DNA of 64,000 nucleotides from Anarhynchus alexandrinus (GCA_008711295.1 VUYV01000008.1:2633144-2697143); one strand, 5' to 3'. Counted from the stretch's first letter, positions 1 to 13,095 are shown. Made by a program: numbers and translations. The notes: generated by a model not told the origin, from the letters alone.

Positions 1-3000
1 CACTCCAGAGCTGTCTTCTCGGCACGTAAGGTGGGATGGCCTCAGGGTTTATCGCACAGCTTCTCTTCCCTCCTCTTGTCAAAATCCCTGAAACGCTTTA
101 CAGGAGCTCTTGAGATAAGCTTTTCAAGAGTTTCGGTTCTCCAACTCCATGGGGAAAAACCTCTTCCCACTCCAAACGGCTGCAGCAGGAGAGCTTGGTG
201 CCCACGGGGGCTGTCCCCGCCCTGCCAGGGCTCCAGTGCTGGGATGCATGGAGCATCTGTCTCCTCGTCTCCCGTCCCGCCTGCGCCGTGGTTGTTGGCC
301 CCCGGAGCTGGATTCAGATCAGGGAGCAGAAGCTCCTCCATACGGTCCTCCAGCTGTGGCATCCCAACCTGGCCGTACGGCTACTGCGAAACGAGGCCCC
401 TCTGCGGCCAGACCCTGTACCGTGTTGGTCTGGGACACACCGGTGGGAGGAAGAAGGACATCGTATTTCATGTTATTGTCCATCCAGATGTGCCGAGCTC
501 TTCTCTGTCCTTAGCCTTCCCAGGGGTCGTGTAGGACAGATGTTTCAAAGAAACATGTCCCCCCGTCCCTGCTGATTCGTTGGAGGGGATGTGGATAGGA
601 GGATGCTGCTGTTCTGGCTGAAGCTGTGGTGTTGTGCTGTTGTTGTAGTTATGTTCCTTGTTTTAGGGTCCAAGATAAGGACTAAGCAGTACTTCATTTC
701 GGGGCTGGGTGGAAGAAGTCATCCCTCATGCAGTTCCCACCAGCACGTAACAGCAGCTGGTGTTAGAGGTCTGGGTTGGTCCTGTCTCCTCCATACTGAC
801 CACCGTCAGTTCTGGCTCCTCTTGGTTATCGCTGGTGTCTCTTGCTGACACTGTAAGGAGACATTTAGTAAACGTCCTTGTAAGATGGTGAGTTTTGTAG
901 ATGCGCAGGCACTGTGCGTTCAGGAAGACCCGTTATTAGATGTCACCTCAGCACCGTCCCCTTTCCATTTGCTCTCGGTGTGAATGCCGTTGTTTGCTCC
1001 TAGCCGTGCTCCAGTCCTGCATCCTTCCTTTGCACACCCGCAGCAGCGAAACTTGTAGGTTGTTGGTTGGGTGCCAACCTTGTCGATGCTCCTGGTGCCG
1101 ACCACCATGGTCTGCCTGGTGCTGGTCCCGATGCGGGGTGGTTGCGTATCTGGCCGGGAGTGGCTTGGCCGAGGACAGCTCTGAGAAGAGGCTTTCTGTC
1201 CCTTGCCGTAATTAGCTGTGCCTGAATCTCCAACAGAGGCATTTTGGAGGTGTGACGAAGGGGCAGAGACTCTTCCTCACTTCTTTTCCTTGGAGGTCAA
1301 GCTGCCATGAGATGGGCTGGGCCAAGTGAGAGGAAAATCCATCCACACTTCATTTTGACTGCAACAAGGTTTTGATGCCACCTGTGACAGCAGCATATTT
1401 GGAATCGATGCATATCCGCCGCCTTGACTTTGGGCTTTGGATCAAGGCATAAGAGCTTTCGACGCATGCATTTACAATAAGGGGAAAAAAAAGAAAGTAA
1501 TTAAACCCACAATCCTCAAAATGTTTGCAAATCCAAGAGCTTATCCTCACCCTGGGTAGGCAAAATTAACCGAGTAAATCACAGCATCAGCCGCTTCCAC
1601 CGTCGAGCGTGGGATGGTCAGGAGCGCAGCTGGCACGGAGCGAGGTAACCGCCACGAGTCTTTGCGGGGACGCTCAGGATCGGGCGCCGCAGGTCGTTCT
1701 CTTTAATACCATCGCAGCGAGCGGCTTGGGAACCAGTGGGACGTGGTCAGGATTGGGCTTCAGATGGGTGTGATTAAGAAAAAAAAAAGGCCGTCTGAGG
1801 TACCGAGGGCATCCCCTGAATGAACCCCTTGCCGGGGTCGGTGGGAGGGACTGTGGCTGATTTAGGACCAGACGGGCTGAGCTCGCGCAAGCCCCCACCT
1901 TTGTCAAACTTCTCCCTCCTCACCACTTGAACTCTCACACTTTTAGCCTTGTGGGGGTAGATTTAAACCATCCCTGCAAAGCTGCGCACATCCCACACGG
2001 AGATCAGCACGTCAATGCCAGCAATAATAACCATGAAGGGGTAACCAACCCCTTTGGTCCGGCACCCAACCGCTTTAGCTGCTCTCCTACCTCCACTTGC
2101 CATCAAAGCCCACCTCCAGCGTGGCTGAGCTCTGCTGCTGAGCCGCGGCCGTCATCCCTCGGTACCCGGGGGAGTGGCTGGGAGGTGGAGCGGACCCGTA
2201 CGGTGAGGTGGGAAGGGATGAGGCTGCCCCGGCGCATCAGCATCAGTGGCACTCGACACCTCGAGGCAGCCTCCACCGCGGCCGACCGTATGTGGGGCAT
2301 GTGCCGGCAGTGGCCGGGAGAAGACGGGTTGGCATCTGGCCTTCAAACCTCTCCTCCTGCCACGCTGAGAGCAAACCCGTAGCGGGCAGAAGTGGGGCAG
2401 GTGGCATCTCCCTCACCTTCGCTTGCGTTGGGCCAGGCTGGCGTGCACTCCGCGGGCTGTCCCAAGTCAAGGCACGAGTGGAGGAGGTCAGGAGGGGCTC
2501 AGAAACCCGGCGCACAGGGGACATTGGAGGCATCTAAAGGGTTTTTCCCAATATATTTGCATCTGGGATATCAGCCGGAGCGGCGGCAGCTCCCGAGTAC
2601 CCCGGTGGTGTCGGCGTCTGGGGTCAGGCCAGTCCATCTGGAGTTTCATGGCATTATCTCTTAAATGCCTTTAAGTGCAATAGGATGGCCTGACTGATTG
2701 GATTGTGCTCCGTAATTAATTAGCTGGGTGCACTGTATGGGAAGCAGCTACAGTGGGAAGAGAGAGGGGGGGAACCCACCAGCGAGAGCCGTAAAGCTTC
2801 AAATGGCCATTTCTCATTAAACCAGCATCGCGCAGCAGTAGTTGCCGGGCGCAAGGAGGGGGGGGAGTGTTCGTTCCAGTGTCCTGCCCCTTTTCCAGGT
2901 GAGGAATTGCATTTTTGCTGCCCGACCGTTCCCCCAGAGCCCGCTCCCAGCATGGGAGCCACCAGCCCACCCGGCCTCGGGGACCCGCTGGGAGGAGAGG

Positions 3001-3478
3001 GTCAGTTCAGGCTGGGGGGGGTGGTTATAGGGGTGGTGAGGGGGTGCCCCCCCTCTCCTCGGGAAGCCCTTGCCGGGGTGACAGACCCTGCAAGGGGGTA
3101 GGATTATGCAGCCTGGACCGCCCCGCCGGGTCCCTTCCCGTGCCAGTGATGGAGGCTCCCGGGTGTCGGATGCTCCCAGGCACGGCTGGTACGCTGTGCC
3201 ACTCTTCCCTCCCTTCCCAGGGCCCGCGACGCCTTCTGCCATGCATTTGCTCCGGCTCCTTTGTCTGCTTTTAGCATCCATTTGTATCTTTAAACAGAAA
3301 GCATCCCTCTTAGGTTAATTGTTTTTTGGGTTTTTTTTGGTTTTTTTTTCCTTTCCTTTGTGTTTACTGTGGGGATTAATAAGGAACTGCAGCGTAAGGG
3401 AAATCTGCAACAGCTTCTTGTTTATTGTTTAATTTAGGAAAATGCTGCTGGGCTGAGCTGGTGCCCGGTGCTGCTGCT
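1..3478. other. Non-coding stretch, no gene recognised
   Basis: No gene is supported here. Reading frames of 100-170 codons occur in several overlapping frames on both strands, but none has a recognisable domain or a convincing exon boundary. An AT-richer block lies at about 1340-1560, and another at about 2640-2725 contains the homeodomain-type word TAATTAATTAG at 2713-2723. Near the right edge are forkhead-like words, TGTTTAC at about 3360 and TGTTTATTG at about 3420, next to a T-rich tract at 3320-3350. These short words are seen directly; any regulatory role is inference. Confidence 0.6.
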
Positions 3479-3530
3479 GGGGCAGGGGCAGGGGCAGGGG
3501 CAGGGGCAGGGGCAGGGAGGGGAGGGCAGA
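3477..3530 (+). repeat. (GGGGCA)n hexamer array, G-quadruplex-prone
   Basis: About six perfect or near-perfect copies of GGGGCA run from 3479 to 3516 and are followed by further G runs to about 3530. The plus strand therefore holds more than four G4 tracts separated by two-base loops, which is the textbook arrangement for an intramolecular G-quadruplex. The array creates open frames on both strands encoding Gly-Gln, Gly-Ala or Pro-Ala dipeptides. These are a by-product of the repeat, not evidence for a protein. Confidence 0.9.
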
Positions 3531-4076
3531 GCGAGCACCCGCGTGCCGTGGGGACGTGCCTTGTCACCGCAGCCGGCGTTCCCCGGCTCTGGCTCCTGGG
3601 TGATGGCACCTTTCGGGCTCGCAGCCTCTCCCGTCCCTTGCCGGATGCTCCTGTGGGTGGAGGAGAGAAGTGTCTCCTCTGCTGGTTGTTGGAGGTGTTG
3701 CTTGTAAACCTGTTTTCTGCTGTGGCAGCCCGGTCCCCTGCAGCAGGGACAGCGGGCTCGTCTGGTGGTGCTGGACCCGTCTGACTGACCCAGCCAACAT
3801 CCACAGCTCCGTCTTCTCCTCCCGGGTTCCTGCCGTGCCTGTTTGGGAAGCGGCGAGCTGTGGTGTTCACTGCTGTCTCTGCTCTTGCAAAATTTGGAGC
3901 CGGCTTGTGACGGGGGAGCCGATGCTCTGACCGCAGGTGCCCCCTGGCATCAAAACGGTCCCTCTGCCTCTTAAATCCTGTTTTGCCCATGTTCGCCTTT
4001 CCCCTCCCACAAGCATTAGGAGGCTTTGCCGTGCAGCAGGGGGAGCACAGCCCGTGCCTCCCTGGGTACCCTGGCC

Positions 4077-4197
4077 GAGCATCCCTGGCCGAGCATCCCT
4101 TACCAGGCATCCCTTACCAGGCATCCCTGGCCGAGCATCCCTGGCCGAGCATCCCTTATGGAGCATCCCTTGCCGAGCATCCCTTACCGAGCATCCC
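4077..4197. repeat. 14-bp minisatellite, about 8.6 copies
   Basis: The unit is GAGCATCCCTGGCC with variants ending TTACC, TTGCC or TTATG and starting GAG or AGG. It repeats without spacing changes for 121 bases. Two unit types alternate, which suggests growth by unequal exchange or slippage of a two-type block. Open frames of 100-160 codons crossing this array on both strands are produced by the repeat and should not be read as genes. Confidence 0.9.
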
Positions 4198-4199
4198 AC

Positions 4200-7100
4200 C
4201 GCATGCCGGGGGGGCTGGGATGGGCTCTCCCCAGGCTGCTGAGGGCCAGGGGCTCTCCAATGATGCTGGGATGCAGGAGACCAGGATCGGCATCGCCGCC
4301 AAGCCCTCTGCACCAAAAGCTGATAAATCTTGGAGAAAAAAAAAAAAAAAAAAAACAACAAAGAAAAACCAACAACAAAAAAAAAGGCATGTGCCAGCTC
4401 AGCTTAACCCACAAAGGAAAACCACGTCATTTAAAAAAGAAAAGCTTTTAAAAATAGATATTTTTTTTTTTTTTTAGCAGAGAACGCCACTCAGGAGAGT
4501 CAATGAGCTCTGTTTCAAGAGTTGGGAAACAAAACGCTCCAGGAGCTGTGAAATGAAACCTCTCATTTTCAAACTCTCCAAGTGTCAGGTGTGGCTCCTT
4601 GAGCTCCGTGTTTTTCCAGCCGGCTGTGCCGGATCCAGCCGGGCTGTGTACTGGTTGCTGGCTGCTCCCAGCCGCTGCTGCTTGCTGGAAACAGGGAATT
4701 CACCATTTGGCGAAGGGGAAAAGCCGTGGCTCGGGTCTGTGTTACATCTTGCCCTGGTTTCCCACTCACCACCGGGGCTGAAGAGGAGGCGGTGAGCCCC
4801 ACAGAGCATCCCTGCTTTTGTCTTTTATTTATTTATTTATTTTTAATTGGCTAAGGAGCCCTCTCGTTTGCTTCAGCTCTGACTAATGAGGCGCATCTCA
4901 CTTTGACAACGTGTCACAAGCAATAAATTTCTCAGGAGCTGCGGGGATGCCCTCGTGCTCCCGCCTGGGCTCGCCCTCCTCCGCGGCACCCTGCGCCGCT
5001 GGCTCTTGCCCCAGCCTGGCCCTCGAGCATCCTCCCAGAGAAGAAGAGGAGGGTCGGGATGAAAAAGTCGGGGTGTGAAAGATCCCCGGAAGACATTTTT
5101 TCCCATCAAAAAAAAAAAAAGCATTTTTCTTGGAAAATTTTTCAGGAACAGGTCTCTTTTGGTGAGAAGGGGTAGTTATCCAATAGGAAAATCTAGATGG
5201 ATCTATGATTTTCAAGGCATTCCCTTTGGGAAGGCAATTCTGGAAGTGCCCTGGTCACTCCAGGGTGGGTGAGGAGACTAAATTCCCCTTCCCTCCCCAT
5301 CCTGCCGTGGTCGGTGCGCAGTGACAGGGGCTGGAGCAGCCATGCCAGGATCCAGGCTCTGGAGAGTGGTGGCATCCTTGGGAGCAGTAAGACCGTATGG
5401 CGTGGGTGTTGTATGGTGCTCGTGTAGGTGAGGAGAAGGCTCATGGGTGAGCTGGGGGCAGAGATGCTCAGCCGGGCCTGACCATGCAGGAAAGGGTCAG
5501 ATGCTGCTCTGTCCGAAGGTGCAGACACCTTTGCGCTGTTTGTCACCTCTCGCTGGGTGACACTAACCTGCCCTCTCCCAGCGTCGTTAAGGGACTGACT
5601 GCTCAAGGTTTCTAATCATTGATGGGAAGCACCAACTATTAATGCTGCTCCTCTTTGTATTCTTGATGGATTCTCTTTAAGCGTTGCTCTTAGTGGCTCT
5701 CCACTGTTAGCTTTTGTTTTCTCCTCAATAGCTTGTCTAATAAACGCCATTATCTTGGGCACAAATCTACTTCATGTCTCAATTCCACTTGGCGAGAGTT
5801 GGTAATAACAGCGGAACAGCATCCTTTGAAAAGGGGCTCTGTCACCAACAGCCGCGGATGCCACTTCTCCGCTTCCCACACCTGTCCCCAGAGCAGATAA
5901 AGACGAGGGGAAGATGCGTGGCTGGAAAGCAAAAGGGGCATCTGCCTGATAAATTGGATGTCCGAGCAGTGCCAGCAGCAGTCAGCGCGGCAGCTCCGGG
6001 GATCCCGGCAGCTTGGCCCCTACCGCCTCGGGAATTAGGGAAGATGTGCTTATGGCCTGGGATCCTTCCTCGTTCCAGTGGATTAGAGGGGAAATATCAT
6101 GGTGAAGGGAGATGGCTCATCCGGGAGGGAGATCAGAAGTATTTCTTATAGCTTAAAGGAGCTTCTCATCCATGGCCAAACGAAGTTGTTGCTTCCCAGT
6201 CTCAATCTGGGCCTGGAAAGGCTTTAACTGGTAGGTGCTGGGGTGCTTACTGGGTTTTGGGTCAGCCTGCAGGTCCATCAATGCAAATATTAAGGTGGTT
6301 CCATATTTCGTCTGAGGGCAGCGTGTTGACGAGGGTGTTTGAGCTCACTGAGACCCGACCCTGACGCCAGTGCCACGGCATCTCTCGCTTGTCACCGTCC
6401 CTCCTGCGCGGGCAGCTGAAGCGGAGGGTGAATGGCGTTTTAATTGATGGAAACTCCATTTCTGCCGGGCTTTGTAGAGCTCAGCTGCCGCCTTGTCAGA
6501 GCTTCCCAAGGAGGATTTCCCATGCTCAGGGGGAAGGGGACCACCCGTGGGTCCCTCCTCTCCCATCCCTGGGATGTCCGGCTGCCTCCAAGATCTGTCC
6601 CCTCCCTGAGTTATAAATATTTTATCCTCTCAGTACCTACTGCATCAAATAATTTTTTAAAGGCATTTTTCTTTTGCCTTTTTCTATTTTTTTTCCCCCC
6701 TTACTCGATTCTTGCATTTTAAAACACACCCGCCATGTGTGCGGCGCTCAGACGCGCTCTCATCTCCCCCCCCCCCCAAATGTAATTGCTTTAAAACTGC
6801 AGATAGTTGGCGAAAGCAATTTTCTCTACATTACGGAAGACTCCAGCTCCTCTCAGCCTTCACGCCAGCCTTTACAGCTCCTCCCCCCCCGGTTTTGCCT
6901 TCTCCCCGCCGCTGCGCGATGCTCAACGCGGTACCTCTGCTCTCTGGATGATGCTCTCCACTTTTCCAGGGCTGTGGGAAGAGGTTCATAGGGGTGGGTG
7001 GTGAGGGACAACTCTATAAGGGATAACCAGCTTGTGTTGCTGCTTCTGCCGAGCAAGGGTGATGCACGCGGGCGCCAAAGCCCTTCCCTTGGCCGTGCCG

Positions 7101-9265
7101 CTGGCAGGGTGCCTGCTGGTGGCATGTGTCCCCATGGCTGGCCACGGACCTACCTCTCTGCCAGGCACACGCTCGTCTCGGCTTTGCAGCTCCACCACCC
7201 CCGCGTTTAACATGCTCTTTCAGTTCGCAGGACGTGTTGGGCCTTCAAAAGCGTTAATGATGGGAAAATAAATTGGAATCTGAGAGAAATAATCTTTAGG
7301 CGTTCTCTGTAGGCCTTGTCTTGCCTTGCCTACCTCAGCCATGCTGAAGGCTGTGGCTGGAGGGGAATATAAATGAGGAGGAGCCCCGGGGTCCCTCTGA
7401 TCGGTTGTGATGCTCAGTGGATCTCACCGCGGGGAGCTGGTTCTGATAAACCCGAGGGGGTCTGGAGAGGGTGGAAGCCATGAGGCGTTGCTGGACCTTC
7501 TCAGAGGGCTTGAAGTCCTGAGTCAAAGGCCAGGGAGCACACCAGGGCTTCTGAGGGTCGGTGCCTTACATGGGTGGCTTCAGGAGCATCCTGGCATGGG
7601 GCAGCAGTTGTCTGTGTCGTGCTTTTTGTCCTTACAAACCTGTCCTTGTGTACCAGGACCTTGTGCCAGCAACCTACCCTGCAGATGGAGTTAGGTCTCA
7701 GGTAAACGCACCTAAATGTGCTCCGTGACCACTCCAGCCACAGCGTTCCCTGCCCTGTGCTGAGACCCCGTCAGGTGTCGGTCTCCTGCTTGGAGGGGAA
7801 GATGGGTTCCCCCCCTGGACCACCACTCTCACAAGCATCAGGGGGTTGGTGGGTGATGGGTACCAGATATTTCCTACCTGAACCTCAGTTTGAGCCTAAA
7901 AATACTGAAATCTTCCATGTATCTGAAATCTGAGGGCTTTGGCAGGAGCAGACTCAGCCATGTCGGAGGAGCGTCTGCCCCTCCATCGCAAACAGTGCCC
8001 ACCTGAAACGTGACTTCCCACAACTGGATAATGAACGGTGCGGCGGATTGTCCAGAAGGGAACATGGTAAAGAAAATCCTCCCAAGTTCTCAGTGCTGAC
8101 ATTTGCACGGCAGCCTTTGGCGGTTCCCTCCCCTCCTTTCCCCGGAGGGAGGGTACTGGTCACCCTCAGGATGTCCCTGTCAAGGGTCAGCAGCATCTCT
8201 GGAGGCACCTAAAGAGCTGGGCAGCCTGGCAGCAGGACAGGGGGTGGTGGCTTTGTCAGCAACCAAACATTTGGTCCCTGGAGGAGAGCCAATGTGGCAG
8301 AAAACCTGCCCATTTCCCCCACCCCGGCAAAACGAACACGGAGCTGGTGTGGACCGCGAGTCCACGGAGAACCCTACCTCACACCGGCCTCCAGCGAGAG
8401 GCCGTTCGTGCACCATTGCCTATCTTATCCTGGCCCCTGGGCTGCTCTTGGACACGAACCAGCCTTGTAATGAAAGCTTTTTTGAAGTCTGTTTGTTTTC
8501 TGAGCATCAGTTTAACGTCTGGAAAATCCTGTCGCAGCGGAGCCCGGCGCACTTCAAAGATGCCTGGGGAGAGGAGGGATGCTCCGTAGGGACCCTGCGT
8601 GTGCCAGGCAGGGAGAGAAACCCAGCCGGGCTCCGCAAGCGGCCGCCCGATCTGGGGGTCGACCCTCGCCCTTGCAGCGGGAAGCTCCGGAGGTTGGATT
8701 GCTGAACAGGATTTTGCTCGAAGATTTTGCAGAAATTGCAGGGTTTTGGTGGTTCCGGCTCTCGGTTGTTCACACGTTCACTGAGGGCGGGTTATCTCCT
8801 TCTCTCTCTTTTTGAATGGGAAGAAACCCGCATGTCTCCCGCTCAAAACCTACTGAACTGAGATTTTCTGCCCATTTCCAAGGCTTGGTGTGACGAGGGG
8901 AATGCCGAGGTTTGGTCCCCGCAGCACGGGTGCTCCATCACCGGGAGAGCCTGGCACGGTATGTCCCATATCCTCCCAGCCTCAGACCTTTGGAGATGCC
9001 GAGATGAAGAGCTGGGGGTTTAGGCAGGGAGGATTCCTGGGTCTGGAACCTGCTGTGCTCCTCATGTTAGCATGTTGAGTGGTGCTTGTACATCCCTCTC
9101 TTCAGGGACTGGGTGATGCTGGTGGCCTTCAGCTCTCACCAAAGCTGGAGTTGGGGCCATCTGGCGAATCCAAGGTGCTCTGTACCTCCCCAAAGCGGGA
9201 CTTCTTGCAGCGGTATCCTCCCAGTCGCGTAGTTCTGTGCTGTCTTAATGGTGTCAAGCTCTGAA
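4200..9265. other. Non-coding stretch, no gene recognised
   Basis: Holds a 20-base poly-A at 4336-4355, a 15-base poly-T at 4461-4475, and a short TTTA repeat at about 4824-4844. An AT-richer block lies at about 5600-5830 and another at about 6620-6850, the latter with T and C homopolymers. The remainder is GC-rich and featureless to the eye. No exon with paired splice sites and no domain-bearing frame was recognised. Confidence 0.55.
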
Positions 9266-9269
9266 TGAG

Positions 9270-9500
9270 CTCGGGCAATTTGCTTTATAAAGCGACGCAC
9301 TAAATATGTCAACACTCAGTGCATGTTTTTAATATAATATTTCAGATTGTTTTGAAAGAAGCCAAGATTCTTCTTTCCCTCTTCATTAGGAACGTTTTAT
9401 GTGAAAGAGATGAACAATAGAGAGAGTTTGCCAGAGAGAAAGCTTTCCCAAGTATTTGTTGCTGCTGAGAAATCAGCTGCTTTTTACAAAAAAACTCTCA
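9270..9500. other. AT-rich island, candidate conserved non-coding element
   Basis: About 230 bases are markedly AT-richer than both flanks and have no low-complexity repetition. The block includes a MEF2-like CTAAATATG at about 9301 and a TATA-rich stretch near 9330-9345. In bird genomes, islands of complex AT-rich sequence in GC-rich introns are often deeply conserved non-coding elements. That assignment is inference because conservation cannot be seen from one sequence. No long frame crosses it. Confidence 0.35.
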
Positions 9501-9536
9501 ATGCATAACTATCAGGGCAATTAAGCAGCGCGTAAG

Positions 9537-9620
9537 CTGCCAAGGGAGGTTGTAGGATTGGCTTTGCTGGAGATGTTGAAGGCCAGGCTTGACCGTAGCT
9601 GTCGGGCATGCTTTAGGCAC
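9537..9620 (+). mobile_element. Possible very degraded CR1 3' fragment
   Basis: The phrase CTGCCAAGGGAGGTTGTAG, followed by a GGAGATGTTGAAGGCCAGGC-like stretch, resembles the part of CR1 ORF2 that encodes its C-terminal NRLP-type residues. The same region is clearly present in the CR1 copy near 24.8 kb. Similarity fades after about 80 bases and no octamer tail is visible. It may be an old CR1 subfamily copy or a chance resemblance. Confidence 0.4.
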
Positions 9621-9629
9621 GGTGAATCC

Positions 9630-12600
9630 CCGTTCCCATAGGGGCAATGGACCACATGACCCACCAGCAGCTCTCGGCCACCCAGGAGTTTCAGAAATAG
9701 GGTCTGAGCTGCTCTGGCAAGAGCCCTTCCAGGCTGGAGGAGGGAGCGGGTTTGTGAATCTTGCTCTGTTTCAGCCCAGAAATGATGGCTTTGGCTTTTA
9801 ACTCGCGTCTCAGCAGGACCAGGGGTGGGTTCTGTCCCGGTCTCCAGCTGGGAGACTTGGTCTCCTGCCATGGAAAGGGTAAGACCTTCTGCCTGGCTGG
9901 TTGCAATGCTCTGTTCTGGCTGGTGCTACTCAAAAGAAAAAAAAGAAAAGAAAACCAAACCCAAATCCCACTGCAATGCTTTCATCAGGGAAACTGGGTT
10001 CCTGTCTGTTCTCCAAAGAGTTTCTCTTTCATCACAAGTTGGAGGAAACTTTCAGAGAACTCCAAACTTTCCTCTGCAATGAGGACAAACCTGGAGAGAC
10101 GGTGGGAGGGAACCGTTCCCCAACACCCCTGCCAGCCCCGGCTCTCCTTCCATCAGCCCTCCCCAGCCATGGCCCCACACAGGCGGTCTGAGATGACTTC
10201 CTCACAAAACAGAGGGCAGCCAAGAGCCTGGAGCCTTCCCATCATGGGAAAGCCTGTCTGAAAGCCAGGAAGCCCCAACCTCCTTAGCTGGGGTGGGCGG
10301 CACCGGGGCGGTGAACTCTGGAGAGGGATTTGAGTCGAAGAGGGCCATCTCGCTGCCAGGACCAGTCCAGGAGAAATGCTCCAGGCAGGAGAGCGTGCAG
10401 ATGTTGGTGTGCCAGGATGCGGGCTGTGCCGGGATGTGGGCTGTGCCAGGAAGCTCTAATTTTGAGCTGGGCTCTGCTCATGCCCATCTGACCCAAGGCA
10501 GGGCAGGAGGGGACAGACAGGGTGGCTCCGAGGTGACACATGGCACACTGTATGTCTTCTCGCTGCAAGATGCTGCTGGGGATTCGGGGAGGCCTGGGGA
10601 GAAGCTCCCCGGGGATGCTGCTGCCCCACTGCTGCCCCATCCCCTCCTGCCCCCAGGACAGGCAGGATTTGGTTTTTCTTCACCTCCCGGTAATCCCGCT
10701 GCTCAAATATTCTTCCTGCAGATCTGTCTTTTTTTTTTTTTTTAATTTTTTTTTCCTCTGCTTCTAAATGGAGTGTTTAAGCTTATTCTTTTCTTTTCTG
10801 TGAAAGAGGCAGTAAATCCTTTATCCTGCCTGGCTATTTCTGTGCGTGTATTTTCTCATTGTGCTCCAGCTTGTCAGCTGTGTCAAAGCCCGGAAACCTT
10901 GGCCTCTGTTGGACTCCAGACTTGGATTTCTCTGTATTTAACAACACAGGCTCCCTTGGACTAACAGTTCTTTTCTCTCCCCTTGGTGTCTTCTTCTTCT
11001 TTTTTTTTTTTTTTTTTTTTTTTTTCCTTAAAATACCTTGTTAAAAAAAAGCCCTGACAAAAGGAAGCAAGCGGAGAGGTAACGGTCTATGGGTTCATCC
11101 CCAGCACAGCCTGCCAGCGCCGGCACGGAGTCAAAGCCGGGGTGTCCTCCTTTTTTCCCCCACCCCACCCCATGCCTCTGGGGTACCAGGGCTGCCCTGG
11201 GGAAGGGGAACCCCCCCTCTGGGCTGAGGGAGCTTTCCGGAGATTAGCTTGGGATCAGCGGGTGCCTAATGCTCTGGTGGTGGATCCGGTGAGCACAAAG
11301 GCAGGATTTCGGTGCGCCCGGGGGGATTAGCCGGGGGGAGGCGGATGGCTGCCGGCACGCCGGGGACGTGTGCCAGCTCTGGCTGCGGTGCCCGCTCCCG
11401 GCACTGAACATGGGGTGTCTCCGATGGGGGACATCTGACGGAGGGACAGCCAGCCAGACAGCCAGCCGTCCTCACGGCTGGAGACGGCAAGACCAGGCTG
11501 TGATGGTGATGGCTGCAGGGGGGACGTGGGGTGGTGGCCTGCTGCATGCCCCCCGCGGTGGTGGTGGTGGCATCCTCAGGGTGTCAGTGCCCCCCGTTCC
11601 CCCGGCGTCAGCTCCGCTTTGCAGCCGCGCTGGCGCTTCGTGAACGCCGCGGCGGTTTACCACGCCGGGCAGCGCGGGCGTCTGTGCGAGAACAAAAGGA
11701 TAAACAACGGAAACTGTGATTAATTAGCGCAGCTAATTAGCAGCGTGCTCGGCCTGGGCTGGAGCTTGGGAAGGTGCCAAGATCAGAGGAGAAGCTGGGG
11801 GAGTGACTCTGGTGGGAACCGCTTTGGAGTGGGGGGGAGCGGGGAGGGGGAGAGGATGCTTTCCCACCCCTCCTTGGCAGCAGGGAGCTGGGACTGGGGA
11901 GATGGCAGCCGGGATTACTTGGTGGTGCTTCTCACACGCCACTACCGCCATCCCCAGCAGCATCCTTCCATTCCCCTGGGCTGCCTCCACTGAGACATCC
12001 CTCCCCTCGGCCGCGATCAGCATCAGGAGCCAGGCGTTAGACCTTCCCACCCTGTGCTCCAGGCGTTAATTACTGAGCCCTCGTTAGGGCTGGTGGAGTT
12101 GTTGGTATAGGATCCTCCTCGCTCGCTTTTCCCTACATGGTACAGCCGTCTTATTCTTTGCTCTCCATTTGCAAATTAGCGCGAGGACCGCGATCAGCAA
12201 ACAAATTTGCAGATTTGGAGATTTGGGAGAACCCTGGGCAAATATTTGCCAGCCTCCGCCGCCAACCTCCTGAATGCTGCTCATGGCCAAGAGACGCTGA
12301 GCGGAACCAGCAACTCGGGATAGGATGTCGGACCTTGGATGGGGGGTGGCTGCTAAAAAATACCTAAGCTAACAGCACTTTGCTTCCATCCCTCCCTCCT
12401 TTCTGCCCTCCCTCCGGCTGTGTGGCGCGGGGATATCTCAAGATGTGATACACTTGACTGTAGCCGTTGCAGGATCACATCGCTCCCATTAAAAGGTGGC
12501 GCGGCTAAATACCGTTCGCTCGGCAAGGTCTAAAGCGGCGCCCTTCGGAGTAATTGGGAGACGCGGCCCCTTTTCGGAGGATGGGAGAGCCTATTTTTCA

Positions 12601-13090
12601 AGGCGCCATCACTTTATTATTAATTTGTTAAACACTGACTGCTCAAAACTGTTTGAGACGCAAAAAAAAAAAAGGACTTGAGCTCTGCCTCGGGGACCTA
12701 ACTGCTAAATAAATGTATTAAATCCAACCCATGCTGGAGAGGATAGTGCTGCAGGCAAAGGTGAAGCTGGTTAGAGGAGGGGTGGAGGTGCCACCTCCTC
12801 CATCAAGAAAGGGTCTCGCTTTTCTTTCAACATTGGAGTTGGGAGGAGCGCTCGCAGTTATTTCTGAGGTATTTCATATTTCTGAGGTGGCGGTGGGACC
12901 CTTGGCTTGGGAGCAGAGAGGAAGGCTCCCCCAGCCTCATGAGACCCCCAACCAGACCCATTGAGCTAGGGAGGGGTCCTTCCCTTGTGTGTTCTTGGCT
13001 GTGTGCATCACCGTGGGCAAGGGGGGCTGCTTGCCCAGGCAACTTTCTGCTTTCTCTCCCTCCCCACCGGTGATGCCCACGGGTGCACCT
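9630..13090. other. Non-coding stretch, no gene recognised
   Basis: Contains poly-T tracts, the longest about 26 bases at 11000-11025 and a shorter one near 10729-10752. A homeodomain-type inverted repeat at 11721-11739 is listed separately. Two AT-richer blocks lie at about 12080-12250 and 12470-12740. The rest is GC-rich with many short overlapping open frames, none recognisable. Confidence 0.55.
11721..11739. promoter_or_regulatory. Paired homeodomain-type inverted repeat
   Basis: The sequence TAATTAGC-GCA-GCTAATTA is a perfect 8-base inverted repeat with a 3-base centre. Each arm carries the TAATTA core bound by many homeodomain proteins, and paired or dimeric homeodomain factors favour palindromic TAAT sites with short spacers. 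The palindrome is seen directly. Binding in any tissue is inference. Confidence 0.4.
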
Positions 13091-13095
13091 CCCAC

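Noticed and set aside
3376..4110. 244-codon minus-strand open frame
   Set aside because: It is created largely by the GGGGCA array (Pro-Ala repeats) and by the 14-bp minisatellite at its start, with no domain.
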